From: Pseudomonas sp. GM80
GTDB lineage: Bacteria > Pseudomonadota > Gammaproteobacteria > Pseudomonadales > Pseudomonadaceae
Assembly: GCF_000282515.1 (NCBI RefSeq)
Contig: NZ_AKJD01000146.1
Span: 1-64,000 of the forward strand
Direction: 5' to 3'
DNA: 64,000 nucleotides
Below the pieces are notes generated by a model, which saw nothing but the letters and a program-made list of their open reading frames with translations, was not told the DNA's origin and searched no databases. A program made the translations under genes and the position numbers. Of this stretch, positions 7,893 to 16,576 are shown in pieces. The first letter of the stretch is position 1; every line of letters begins with the position of its first letter.

Positions 7893-9551
7893 TCAAGGCG
7901 AATGCGTAATGTCGGCAATATCATCCGCCGCCAGCGCCCCGGTGTCCGCCGTTTCCAGCACCACATACGCACTGCCGCAAAACAGCGAATTCAAGCGTTT
8001 CATGTCGGCAATCAACTCCAGGTGCAGCGAACTGGTCTCGATACTCTGCACGATCTTGCGTTGCAAACGGCTGACATGCGCATGGGCCAAACGGCGTTCC
8101 TGTGCGCGGAAGCGACGCTTCTCGCGCAGCAACTGGCGAGCGCTTTCACGATCACCGCTGAGGAATACCGACAGGCCCAAACGCAAGTTGGAGATCAATT
8201 GCTGCTGCAACCCGGCCAGATCCTCCAGGCCTTCCTCGGAAAACGAGCGACGCTGCGAGGTCTTCTGCTGCTGGATTTTGCGCAGCATGCGTTCGATCAG
8301 GTCAGCGGCGAGTTTCAGGTTGATCGCCAGCTCGATGATCTCCGCCCAGCGCCGACTGTCCTGCTCGCCGAGATCCTCGCGGGGCATCTGCGCCAGATAC
8401 AGTTTGATCGCGCTGTACAGCGCTTCGACGTCATCGGTCAGCCGGCGTATTTCCTGCGTGACGGCGGTCTGCTTGCCGCGCAACACATCGAGGGTCGCGT
8501 CGAGCATGTTCTCCAGCAGATCGCCCATGCGCAGGGTTTCCCGCGCGGCGTTGGCCAGTGCCAGACTCGGTGTGACCAGCGCGGTGGCGTCGAGATGCCG
8601 TGGCTTGGCCCTGCCGTTGACCTCCGGGCGTTCCGGCAGCAGCCAAGCGCACAGACGTGCCATCGGCCCGACGCTCGGCAGCAGAATCAGGCAGCGCGCG
8701 GTGTTGTAGAGCAGGTGGAAGCCGATGACCATTTCCTGCGGGCTGAAATCGAGACTGTCGATCCAGTGCACCAGCGGGTCGAGCACCGGGATGATCAGCA
8801 GCAGGCCGATCAGTTTGTACAACAGGCTGCCCAGCGCCACTTGCCGGCCGGCGGCGTTCTGCATGCTGGTGCTCATGAACGCCAGCACGCCGCTGCCGAT
8901 GTTGGCGCCGATCACCAGACCGATCGCCACCGGCAAGCTGATTACCGCTGCGCCGGCCAGTGTGGCGGTCAGCAGCACCGCGGCAAGGCTGGAGTAGGAA
9001 ATCATCGCGAACAGCGCGCCGACCAAGGCGTCGAGAAGGATGTCGCCGGTCAGCGAGGCGAAAATCACCTTCACGCCTTGCGCGTGGGTGATCGGCGCGG
9101 CGGCCTCGACGATCAATTGCAGCGCAAGAATGATCAGCCCCAGACCAATGGACACCCGGCCCATTTGTCCGAGGCGCGTCTGTTTGCGCGACAGAAAGAA
9201 AATCACCCCGAGGAAAATCAGCAGCGGCGACAGCCACGACAGGTCGAACGTCAGCACCCGCGCCATCAGCGCGGTACCGACATCGGCGCCGAGCATGGTC
9301 GCCAGCGCCGGGGTCAGCGCCATCAGGCCCTGACCAACGAAGGAGGTGACGAGCATCGCCGTGGCGTTGCTGCTCTGCACCATCGCGGTGACGACGATAC
9401 CGGCGACGAACGCGAGCCAGCGCTTGGACATGTTCTGGCCAATCACATGGCGCAGATTGGTGCCGTACACCCGCAGGATGCCGGTTCGGACGATGTGCGT
9501 GCCCCAGATCAGCAGGGCGACGGCGGAAAGCAGATTGAGCAGGGTGAGCAT
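7893..9551 (-). CDS. Na+/phosphate cotransporter family protein with C-terminal PhoU-like domain
   Basis: A 552-residue NptA/YjbB-type transporter. Two Na_Pi_cotrans repeats occupy about residues 1-290, with the paired QSSNATAML (about 60) and SYSSLAAVLL (about 185) motifs that form the Na+/Pi site. A cytosolic helical PhoU-like domain fills about 340-530. Family members import or export phosphate coupled to Na+; direction cannot be told from sequence. Flanked by REP palindromes, monocistronic. Confidence 0.85.
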   Translation of the reverse strand: MLTLLNLLSAVALLIWGTHIVRTGILRVYGTNLRHVIGQNMSKRWLAFVAGIVVTAMVQSSNATAMLVTSFVGQGLMALTPALATMLGADVGTALMARVLTFDLSWLSPLLIFLGVIFFLSRKQTRLGQMGRVSIGLGLIILALQLIVEAAAPITHAQGVKVIFASLTGDILLDALVGALFAMISYSSLAAVLLTATLAGAAVISLPVAIGLVIGANIGSGVLAFMSTSMQNAAGRQVALGSLLYKLIGLLLIIPVLDPLVHWIDSLDFSPQEMVIGFHLLYNTARCLILLPSVGPMARLCAWLLPERPEVNGRAKPRHLDATALVTPSLALANAARETLRMGDLLENMLDATLDVLRGKQTAVTQEIRRLTDDVEALYSAIKLYLAQMPREDLGEQDSRRWAEIIELAINLKLAADLIERMLRKIQQQKTSQRRSFSEEGLEDLAGLQQQLISNLRLGLSVFLSGDRESARQLLREKRRFRAQERRLAHAHVSRLQRKIVQSIETSSLHLELIADMKRLNSLFCGSAYVVLETADTGALAADDIADITHSP

Positions 9552-9745
9552 GCAGACCCCCTGTAATAGCAGTGCCTCAGAGAGGCAAGTTGACGGTACC
9601 GCGCGGTTTCTACGTTTTTGATACTTAAGCTGTAGTTGGCTAACGGACTGGGCGCCAGCATTGCACAGCTAAAGTGTTGATTGAAACAAAAGTGTCATGA
9701 AAAGCGCTTCATCCACCCTTCAGATTTCGAATCCACCAATGATCC

Positions 9746-9851
9746 TTGGCGAGGGGATTTATCCCCGATGGGTCGCGCAGCGGCCCCCGTTGTTTAACCC
9801 AAAAGCAGGGGACTGCTGCGCAGTCCATCGGGGATAAATCCCCTCGCCACA
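9746..9851. repeat. REP palindrome, family B
   Basis: TTGGCGAGGGGATTTATCCCC on the left and GGGGATAAATCCCCTCGCCA on the right form the arms. The interior has its own smaller complementary stretches (GCGCAGCGG, CTGCGCAGTCC). Confidence 0.85.
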
Positions 9852-9895
9852 GGTTTTTGCGGGTACAAAAAAGTCTGGATATAGCCCAAAACAAA

Positions 9896-9985
9896 TGTAG
9901 GAGTGAGCCTGCTCGCGATAGGGCCATCAGCTTCAACATTGTTGTTGACTGACAGGCCGCCATCGCGAGCAGGCTCACTCCTACA
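9896..9985. repeat. REP palindrome, family A
   Basis: TGTAGGAGTGAGCCTGCTCG and its reverse complement, separated by about 45 bp of poorly paired sequence. Same unit as at 1364-1453. It lies just downstream of the TerC gene. Confidence 0.9.
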
Positions 9986-10002
9986 GGGTTGTGGCGTAGG
10001 GG

Positions 10003-10770
10003 TTACTGGCCCGGGATGTCCTTGCGCAGTTTCACCGGGTCCTGCTGCTTTTTCTTCTTGGCCATCGCGCCGCGCAACTTGATGTTGATCGCCTCGACCG
10101 CCAGCGAGAACGCCATGGCGAAGTAGACATAGCCTTTCGGTACATGCACGTCGAACGACTCGGCAATCAGCACGGTACCGACCACCAGCAGGAACGACAG
10201 CGCCAGCATCTTCAACGACGGGTGCTTGTCGATGAACTCACTGATCTTGCCCGACGCCAGCATCATCACCAGCACCGCCACAATGATCGCGGCGACCATC
10301 ACCGGCACATGGGAGACCATGCCCACCGCCGTGATCACCGAATCCAGCGAGAAGACGATGTCGATGATCGCAATCTGGATGATGGTGTAGAGGAAGTTGC
10401 CGCCCTTGCCGCCAGGCGAATCGTCGCTTTCGTCTTCACCTTCCAGCGCGTGGTACATCTCTTGCGAGCTCTTCCACAGCAGGAACAGGCCACCGAAGAA
10501 CAGGATCAGGTCGCGACCGGAAATGCCCTGGCCGAACACTTCGAACAGGTCGGCGGTGAGGCGCATGACCCAGGTGATCGAAAGCAGCAACATGATCCGG
10601 GTGATCATGGCCAGGCCAAGTCCGAAAATCCGGGTGCGCTGCTGCATGTGCTTGGGCATGCGGCTGACCAGGATCGAAATCATGATGATGTTATCGATGC
10701 CGAGGACAATCTCCAGGGCCGTCAGGGTGAAGAAGGCAACCCAGATTTCGGGGTTGGTCAGCCATTCCAT
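10003..10770 (-). CDS. TerC-family integral membrane protein
   Basis: A 255-residue protein with about seven membrane spans and the acidic TerC motifs: LEIVLGIDNIIMI (about residue 20) and IIDIVFSLDSVITAVGM (about 130), whose Asp residues are proposed metal ligands. TerC/Alx relatives are linked to tellurite resistance and to Mn2+ export. This version lacks the extra CBS/CorC domains of the YegH/YoaE class. Substrate inferred only from the family. 69 bp downstream of the CitMHS gene on the same strand. Confidence 0.85.
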   Translation of the reverse strand: MEWLTNPEIWVAFFTLTALEIVLGIDNIIMISILVSRMPKHMQQRTRIFGLGLAMITRIMLLLSITWVMRLTADLFEVFGQGISGRDLILFFGGLFLLWKSSQEMYHALEGEDESDDSPGGKGGNFLYTIIQIAIIDIVFSLDSVITAVGMVSHVPVMVAAIIVAVLVMMLASGKISEFIDKHPSLKMLALSFLLVVGTVLIAESFDVHVPKGYVYFAMAFSLAVEAINIKLRGAMAKKKKQQDPVKLRKDIPGQ

Positions 10771-10839
10771 GTGTATTCCTTTGAGCGTGTGTTAAACCAG
10801 AACGCCAGCCAGCAGCTGGCGCCTGGTGAGTTGATGCCG

Positions 10840-12147
10840 TTACAAAGTGCTGAACAGCGGGAAAGTCCCCAACAGCAGGGCTGCAACCAGGATGCACAGG
10901 CACACCAGCACGGCCCATTTCAGGGTAAAGCGTTGATGGTCACCGAACTCGATACCGGCCAGCGCCACCAGCAGGTACGTCGACGGTACCAACGGACTCA
11001 GCAAGTGGACGGGCTGACCGACGATCGAGGCACGGGCCATTTCCACGGCAGTGATGCCGTAATGGCTGGCCGCTTCGGAGAGCACCGGCAGCACGCCGTA
11101 GTAGAACGCGTCGTTCGACATGAAGAACGTGAACGGCATGCTCACCAGCGCCGTGATCACCGCCAGGTACGGGCCGAGGAAGTCCGGAATCACTGCCAGC
11201 AGACTTTTCGACATGGCGTCGACCATGCCTGTTCCGGAGAGGATACCGGTGAAGATACCGGCAGCGAAAATCAGACTGACCACTGACAGCACGCTGCCGG
11301 CGTGGGCCGCGACGCGGTCCTTCTGCATCTGCAGGCACGGGTAGTTGACGATCATCGCGATACTGAACGCGACCATGAACAGCACCGGCAGTGGCAGCAG
11401 GCCAGCGATCAGCGTGCACATCAGCGCCAGGGTCAGCAGGGCGTTGAACCAGATCAGTTTCGGACGGCGGGCATCCGGGAACTGCGACACGCTGATTTCG
11501 CTGTGATCGATTTCGTCGCCGATCAGGTGCAGCTCACCCAGACGCGCACGTTCACGTTTGCCGTAGAAGTAGGCAATCAGCAGGATCGCCACGACGCCGG
11601 CGGCCATCGCCGGGATCATCGGCACGAAAATGTCCGACGGATCGACATGCAACGCACTCGCGGCACGGGCGGTCGGGCCACCCCACGGGGTCATGTTCAT
11701 CACGCCACCGGCCAGAATGATCAGGCCGGCCATGATCCGCGGGCTCATGCCGATGCGGCTGTACAGCGGCAGCATGGCGGCCACGCAGATCATATAAGTG
11801 GTCGCGCCGTCCCCATCGAGGGAGACGACGAGCGCCAGTACGGCGGTGCCGACCGAAACTTTCAACGGGTCGCCCTTGACCAGTTTGAGGATCTTGCGCA
11901 CGGCCGGGTCGAACAGGCCGGAGTCGATCATCAGGGCGAAATACAGAATGGCAAACATCAGCATCACGCCGGTCGGCGCCAGCTTGGTGATACCTTCGAG
12001 CATCATCGGGCCGATCTTCGGGGCGAAACCACCGAACAGGGCGAACAGAATCGGGATGATGATCAGGGCAATCAGCGCGGACAGGCGCTTGGTCATGATC
12101 AAAAACATGAACGTGATGACCATGGCGAAGCCAAGGAAAGTCAGCAT
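10840..12147 (-). CDS. CitMHS-family citrate-metal:H+ symporter
   Basis: A 435-residue transporter with about twelve hydrophobic segments. It shows CitMHS features such as DGDGATTYMICVAAMLPLY (about residue 110) and MSNDAFYYGVLPVL (about 350). CitM/CitH proteins import citrate complexed with Mg2+ or Ca2+ along with protons. No dedicated two-component regulator (CitST/TctDE type) lies beside it in this window. Confidence 0.88.
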   Translation of the reverse strand: MLTFLGFAMVITFMFLIMTKRLSALIALIIIPILFALFGGFAPKIGPMMLEGITKLAPTGVMLMFAILYFALMIDSGLFDPAVRKILKLVKGDPLKVSVGTAVLALVVSLDGDGATTYMICVAAMLPLYSRIGMSPRIMAGLIILAGGVMNMTPWGGPTARAASALHVDPSDIFVPMIPAMAAGVVAILLIAYFYGKRERARLGELHLIGDEIDHSEISVSQFPDARRPKLIWFNALLTLALMCTLIAGLLPLPVLFMVAFSIAMIVNYPCLQMQKDRVAAHAGSVLSVVSLIFAAGIFTGILSGTGMVDAMSKSLLAVIPDFLGPYLAVITALVSMPFTFFMSNDAFYYGVLPVLSEAASHYGITAVEMARASIVGQPVHLLSPLVPSTYLLVALAGIEFGDHQRFTLKWAVLVCLCILVAALLLGTFPLFSTL

Positions 12148-12470
12148 GGGAATACTCCAGGCGTAGCGCGGCTAGTTGAGTGAGCGGATCAGTGAGGGAT
12201 CAGCGCAGAACGGCAAGCACGAAACGTACGGGCGGAGTGGGAGCGAGGAGGCGGGCTACAGAGGACATCGGAATCACCATTGTTGTTGTTAATTGGGCCT
12301 TGCGTGCGAGCGATCACACGGTTTGGCCAACCGGTCTGTTGCCGGAAGTGGGGCGATCCTAATCGGGGAAGCTTTCAGCCAGCTTTCGCTGGAGAAAGCT
12401 TTGAATGAACGGTCAACCGGCCGTCGGATGCGAACTAGAGTCAATGAACACGGGAAGGAGGGCTTCAGCC
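12148..12470. promoter_or_regulatory. Divergent intergenic region between citrate transporter and GFA gene, with a strong hairpin
   Basis: About 320 bp without a convincing gene. A long stem-loop spans 12369-12401: AAGCTTTC pairs with GAAAGCTT and, inside it, CCAGC with GCTGG around TTTC. There is no real T-run after it, so it could be an attenuator, mRNA 5' structure or weak terminator. Promoters for both neighbours should be here, but I cannot assign them. Confidence 0.4.
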
Positions 12471-12872
12471 ATGAGCCAATTGCACAGCGGCGGCTGCCAT
12501 TGTGGACACATTCGTTATCAGTTCAGCGGGGCGCTGCAGGACATCGCCCATTGTCATTGCTCGATCTGCCGCAAGGTCAGCGGCGGGATTGTGACGACGT
12601 GGATCACCGTGCCGGTGGCGAGTTTCCAGTGGTTGGCGGGTACGCCGTCGCGGTATGACTCGTCGCAGAGTTGCGCGCGGTTCTTCTGCCCGAACTGCGG
12701 CGCGCAACTGGCGCTGGCGACGTTGCTCAGCCCGGAAAGCATCGACGTGACCATCGCCACCCTTGATCACCCGGAACTGGCGCCGGCCGAGCGGCATATC
12801 TGGACCGACAGCCAACTGCCCTGGCTGCATCTGGACGAACAACTGCCGAGTGAAGCCGAAGAAACCATTTGA
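12471..12872 (+). CDS. GFA-family (glutathione-dependent formaldehyde-activating-like) zinc protein
   Basis: A 133-residue Mss4-fold protein with the typical zinc ligands: GGCHCGHIRY (residues about 7-16), CHCSICRKVSGG (about 28-39) and FCPNCGAQL (about 73-81). The family is named for Gfa of Paracoccus, but most members have no proven formaldehyde activity, so the family name is all that is supported. The ATG at 12471 follows GGGAAGGAGG at about 10 bp and is preferred over an in-frame ATG 66 bp upstream. It converges with the next gene with no gap. Confidence 0.85.
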   Translation: MSQLHSGGCHCGHIRYQFSGALQDIAHCHCSICRKVSGGIVTTWITVPVASFQWLAGTPSRYDSSQSCARFFCPNCGAQLALATLLSPESIDVTIATLDHPELAPAERHIWTDSQLPWLHLDEQLPSEAEETI

Positions 12873-13199
12873 TCAAAAAATAGACAGGTCCAACGGTCGC
12901 ACGGCGCCCATCCAGATCGCGTGCTCAGTGTGATCGAGCAAATCATCGCCAGTGTCCGGGTGCAGAAACACCACCAGGCCTTTGCGGTTCAGCGCCAGCC
13001 ACGGCAACACCTCGCCGATCAGCTCGGGGCCGAAGGCCAGTTGGCAACTCCAGTCCGGGTGCGGGCCGACCGGGCGTTCGTGGACCCGGCCCATTTTCAG
13101 CGCAAACAACTGCGCTGCCTGTTCGCACAAATCCCGCGCCTGCCCAATGCTGCTGGCGTCGAAATAGACGTGGGCGTGGTAACCCTTGATCACTTGCAT
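12873..13199 (-). CDS. DOPA 4,5-dioxygenase family protein
   Basis: A 108-residue protein typical in length for the family. The His residues expected at a metal site are visible in GYHAHVYFD (residues about 6-14), GPHPDW (about 45-50), FLHPDTGDD (about 78-86) and HTEHAIWMG (about 89-98). Fungal and plant relatives cleave the catechol ring of DOPA; the bacterial substrate is not known. Its stop abuts the stop of the GFA gene. Confidence 0.85.
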   Translation of the reverse strand: MQVIKGYHAHVYFDASSIGQARDLCEQAAQLFALKMGRVHERPVGPHPDWSCQLAFGPELIGEVLPWLALNRKGLVVFLHPDTGDDLLDHTEHAIWMGAVRPLDLSIF

Positions 13200-13281
13200 C
13201 TGAAAGCCTCTGAATCGGTTCGAACCCTCGGCGTTGCCCGTATGTCACACGCCATACAAGGGAAAACAAAAGGGATCAGCC

Positions 13282-13950
13282 ATGAAAAATGCCGAAACCC
13301 CGGCGGTAAAAGTGGTGCTCTATGGTGCCATGAGTAGCCTGGGCGGTGCGTTGATGGCTGAGTTGCTGCGCCGTCAGCACGAAGTCATCGCTATCCTCGA
13401 CGACCTCACCGCGCTTGCGCCGCGTCCGGGTTTGCGCACCAAAAGCGGTGATCTGTTCGATTCCGAGCGGGTCAATCAAAGTGTGGCAGGCAGTTCGGCG
13501 GTCATCTGTTTATTGGATGCGCCGGGGTTGCCGTTCAGCAGTGATCACGTTGAACGCTCGGTGGTGCTCGGGCCGGTGGAGCAGGTACTGGCCGTAGATG
13601 CTTTGGTCGATGGCCTACAAGCGGCGAATGTTTCGCGACTGTTTTTGGTAGGAGAGTTCTCGGTGCTCGACGAACCGGAACTGGACGATCGCCTGCAACG
13701 CCACGCCGCCGAGGAAATCCGTGAAGCGCTGCAAAGCAGCCCGCTGCAGTGGACGCTGGTCAATGCGCCCCATGGCGTGGCCGGGCTGACGATTGAGCAT
13801 TTCAGTCAGGTCGGCGGCAATCTGGAGCCAGGCTTGGCGGAACCGCTGGAACGCCTGAATCGCGTGGCGGTGGGGATTGCTGATGAGCTGCGGCTGAATT
13901 TGCACGAGGGCCAACACGTCAATTTCATCGCCGCCACAGATCCCATGTAG
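13282..13950 (+). CDS. NAD(P)-binding Rossmann-fold protein, NmrA/SDR-like
   Basis: A 222-residue atypical short-chain dehydrogenase-like protein. The N-terminal strand-loop KVVLYGAMSSLGGALMAELL (residues about 10-29) replaces the usual GATGxxG dinucleotide loop, and an Asp-rich segment (AILDDLTAL) follows. No YxxxK catalytic pair is obvious, so it may be a sensor or reductase of the NmrA type. The ATG at 13282 follows AAAGGG; an upstream in-frame ATG at 13234 lacks a ribosome site. Its TAG lies inside a REP unit. Confidence 0.65.
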   Translation: MKNAETPAVKVVLYGAMSSLGGALMAELLRRQHEVIAILDDLTALAPRPGLRTKSGDLFDSERVNQSVAGSSAVICLLDAPGLPFSSDHVERSVVLGPVEQVLAVDALVDGLQAANVSRLFLVGEFSVLDEPELDDRLQRHAAEEIREALQSSPLQWTLVNAPHGVAGLTIEHFSQVGGNLEPGLAEPLERLNRVAVGIADELRLNLHEGQHVNFIAATDPM

Positions 13951-13982
13951 GAGCTGCCGAAGGCTGCGATCTTTTGATCTTC
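13946..13982. repeat. REP unit, family D
   Basis: Reads TGTAGGAGCTGCCGAAGGCT then GCGATCTTTTGATCTT. It overlaps the TAG stop of the preceding gene (13948-13950) and the last codons of the convergent LysR gene, so this copy has shaped two coding ends. Confidence 0.85.
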
Positions 13983-14931
13983 AAACCGCAATCGAAGGCA
14001 GCGCCAACCCGTTCAGGGATTCGGCGCTGCTCGCCTGCTCCGCCATCAACCAATCCACAAACTGTTGAATCAACACCCCGCGCCGTTTGCGCTGCGGCAA
14101 CACTACGTAATACCCCAGCCGCGACAGCGTCGTTTCAGCAATCGGCCGACACAACAAACCCTGACTCAGCAAGTTATCCACAAGGTGCCGCCAACCAATC
14201 GCCACGCCTTGCCCGCCAATCGCCGCTTGAATCAACAGCGTGTAATTGTCGAACCGCAACTGCCCCGGCGCCGGCGGCGTGCTGATACCCAACTCGCGAA
14301 ACAGTCCGCTCCAGTCGAACCAGTTGCTGCTGTTTTCGCCACGCAGGTGCAGCAGCGGCAACTCCAGCAACGCCTGAGCGGGCAAGGGCAGGGCGCGTTC
14401 CTTGAGCAATTGCGGGCTGCACACCGGGAATACTTCCTCGCTGAACAACCAATGGCTCTCGCCCTGCTTGAAGCGCCCGTCGCCAAACAGGATCGCCACG
14501 TCGATGTCGGTGCGCAGCATGTTGTGGTTGCGTTCGCTAGTAACCAGGCTGACGTCGACATGCGGATTGGCTTCATGGAAGCGATGCAGGCGCGGCATTA
14601 GCCAATATGCTGCAAAGGCGAAGTCGGTGGCGACTTGCAGCACCTCGTGTTGCTGCTGCGCGCTGATCGCGCTTAATCCTGCGTCGATATTCTGCAAACC
14701 CAAGCTAACTTGCTCGAAAAGGATCGCACCGACTTCGGTTAACTCGATGCCTCGGTAGATGCGATCAAACAACCGCGTGCCGAGCTGTTCCTCCAACCGT
14801 TTGATCTGCTGGCTGATTGCCGGTTGAGTGGTGCCCAACTCGACTGCCGCCGCAGTAAAACTGCGATGACGAGCGGCGGCTTCGAAGGCGCGCAGCAGGT
14901 CAAGCGACAGATCGCCCAAAGCTTCATACAT
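13981..14931 (-). CDS. LysR-type regulator of choline-sulfate utilization
   Basis: A 316-residue LysR regulator. The N-terminal winged helix is at residues about 9-67 (FTAAAVELGTTQPAISQQIKRLEEQLGTRLF) and the effector domain at about 95-300. It is divergent from the choline-sulfatase gene with a gap of just over 100 bp, the arrangement known for choline-sulfate regulators in Pseudomonas and rhizobia. An ATAAG-N5-CTTAT palindrome overlaps its own start codon, which suggests autoregulation. Effector (choline or choline-O-sulfate) inferred from context. Confidence 0.85.
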   Translation of the reverse strand: MYEALGDLSLDLLRAFEAAARHRSFTAAAVELGTTQPAISQQIKRLEEQLGTRLFDRIYRGIELTEVGAILFEQVSLGLQNIDAGLSAISAQQQHEVLQVATDFAFAAYWLMPRLHRFHEANPHVDVSLVTSERNHNMLRTDIDVAILFGDGRFKQGESHWLFSEEVFPVCSPQLLKERALPLPAQALLELPLLHLRGENSSNWFDWSGLFRELGISTPPAPGQLRFDNYTLLIQAAIGGQGVAIGWRHLVDNLLSQGLLCRPIAETTLSRLGYYVVLPQRKRRGVLIQQFVDWLMAEQASSAESLNGLALPSIAV

Positions 14932-14944
14932 AAGCTGTGCTTAT
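14930..14944. promoter_or_regulatory. Candidate LysR operator between the regulator and betC
   Basis: Perfect palindrome ATAAG-CTGTG-CTTAT, of the T-N11-A class bound by LysR proteins. It overlaps the ATG of the regulator (14929-14931) and lies about 100 bp upstream of betC. Its placement suits repression of the regulator and activation of betC. Confidence 0.5.
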
Positions 14945-15045
14945 CCTAGTCATTGCCCGACGCGGGCTTTACCACTCAGATCATGGACTCCATGCTCGAT
15001 CGCAGCAATGTCGCATAAATATTCACTATGGAATGCCGCGATCAC

Positions 15046-16560
15046 ATGAAGCGCAAGAATATTCTTTTCATCATGGCCGATCAGATGGCCGCGCCAATGT
15101 TGCCGTTCTACGGCCCATCGCCAATCAAACTGCCGAATCTTTCCCGCCTCGCCGAACAAGGCGTGGTGTTCGATGCTGCGTACTGCAACAGCCCGTTGTG
15201 CGCGCCGTCGCGTTTCACCCTGGTCAGTGGCCAGTTGCCGAGCAAGATCGGCGCCTACGACAACGCTGCCGATTTCCCTGCCGATGTGCCGACCTACGCC
15301 CACTACTTGCGCCGTCTCGGCTACCGCACGGCGCTGTCGGGCAAGATGCATTTCTGCGGCCCGGATCAGTTACACGGTTATGAAGAGCGTCTGACCAGCG
15401 ACATCTACCCGGCCGATTACGGTTGGGCGGTGAATTGGGATGAGCCGGACGTGCGGCCGACCTGGTATCACAACATGTCCTCGGTATTGCAGGCCGGGCC
15501 GTGCGTGCGCACTAACCAGCTCGATTTCGACGAAGAGGTGGTGTTCAAAGCGCAGCAGTACCTGTTCGATCACATCCGCGAAGATGGCGATCAGCCGTTC
15601 TGCCTGACTGTTTCAATGACTCACCCACACGACCCGTACACGATTCCCAAGGCTTTCTGGGATTTGTACGACGATGCCGATATCCCTTTGCCTACGACCC
15701 CGGATCAACACGAACTCGATCCGCACTCGCAGCGCCTGCTCAAGGTTTACGACTTGTGGGATAAACCGCTGCCTGTGGATAAGATCCGCGACGCGCGCCG
15801 GGCTTACTTCGGAGCGTGCAGCTATATCGATGCCAACGTCGGCAAACTTCTGCAAACCCTCGAGGAAACCGGGCTGATGGATGACACCATCATTGTGTTC
15901 TCCGGTGACCACGGCGATATGCTCGGCGAGAAAGGCCTCTGGTACAAAATGCACTGGTATGAAATGGCCGCCCGCGTGCCGTTGTTGATCAGTGCGCCGG
16001 GCCAATTTGGTGCCGGTCGGGTCAGCGCGGCTGTGTCTACTGCTGACCTGTTGCCGACCTTTGTGGAACTGGCCGGCGGCACCCTGGAGCCGGGCTTGCC
16101 ACTGGATGGCCGCTCGCTAGTCTCGCATCTGCAAGGGCGGGGCGGCCACGACGAAGTGTTCGGCGAATACATGGCCGAAGGCACCGTCAGCCCGTTGATG
16201 ATGATCCGTCGCGGCGCCTACAAATTTATCTACAGTGAAAGCGACCCTTGCCTACTCTTCGACGTAAGCAACGATCCGCGCGAACTGGAAGAACTCAGTC
16301 AATCGCCGCAACATCGCCAGCTGTTCGACGATTTTCTCGCCGAGGCGCGGGCCAAATGGGACATACCAGCGATCCATCAGGAGGTACTCGCCAGCCAGCG
16401 CCGCCGCCGTTTCGTTGCCGAGGCATTAACTATCGGCAAGCTGAAGAGCTGGGATCACCAGCCGCTGGTGGACGCCAGTCAGCAGTACATGCGCAACCAC
16501 ATCGACCTCGATGATCTGGAACGCAAAGCACGTTATCCACAACCCTGCCAAAACCAATAA
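15046..16560 (+). CDS. betC: Choline-sulfatase
   Basis: Hydrolyses choline-O-sulfate to choline and sulfate, feeding glycine-betaine synthesis and sulfur supply. The 504-residue protein begins with the sulfatase strand NILFIMADQM. The C-x-P-S-R motif (SPLCAPSR) has its Cys at position 52, the residue converted to formylglycine. Metal-site segments include VFSGDHGDMLGEKGLWYK (about residues 277-294). The C-terminal choline-sulfatase extension ends in QYMRNHIDLDDLERKARYPQ. The ATG at 15046 (MKRKNILF) is chosen over one 18 bp upstream because it matches the usual BetC N-terminus; neither has a strong ribosome site. Confidence 0.92.
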   Translation: MKRKNILFIMADQMAAPMLPFYGPSPIKLPNLSRLAEQGVVFDAAYCNSPLCAPSRFTLVSGQLPSKIGAYDNAADFPADVPTYAHYLRRLGYRTALSGKMHFCGPDQLHGYEERLTSDIYPADYGWAVNWDEPDVRPTWYHNMSSVLQAGPCVRTNQLDFDEEVVFKAQQYLFDHIREDGDQPFCLTVSMTHPHDPYTIPKAFWDLYDDADIPLPTTPDQHELDPHSQRLLKVYDLWDKPLPVDKIRDARRAYFGACSYIDANVGKLLQTLEETGLMDDTIIVFSGDHGDMLGEKGLWYKMHWYEMAARVPLLISAPGQFGAGRVSAAVSTADLLPTFVELAGGTLEPGLPLDGRSLVSHLQGRGGHDEVFGEYMAEGTVSPLMMIRRGAYKFIYSESDPCLLFDVSNDPRELEELSQSPQHRQLFDDFLAEARAKWDIPAIHQEVLASQRRRRFVAEALTIGKLKSWDHQPLVDASQQYMRNHIDLDDLERKARYPQPCQNQ

Positions 16561-16576
16561 TGTTAAGGGGAAGTCC

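Larger units (their letters stand above)
9552..10002. other. Gene-free interval holding two REP palindromes
   Basis: About 450 bp between the starts/ends of two minus-strand genes. It holds a family B palindrome and a family A palindrome, described separately. The stretch 9552-9740 just upstream of the Na/Pi gene presumably holds its promoter, but I see no clear -35/-10 pair or operator. Confidence 0.6.

Noticed and set aside
13234-13281. Earlier ATG for the Rossmann-fold protein
   Set aside because: No ribosome site, and the added residues (MPVCHTPYKGKQKGSA) do not look like a family N-terminus; ATG at 13282 has AAAGGG in front.
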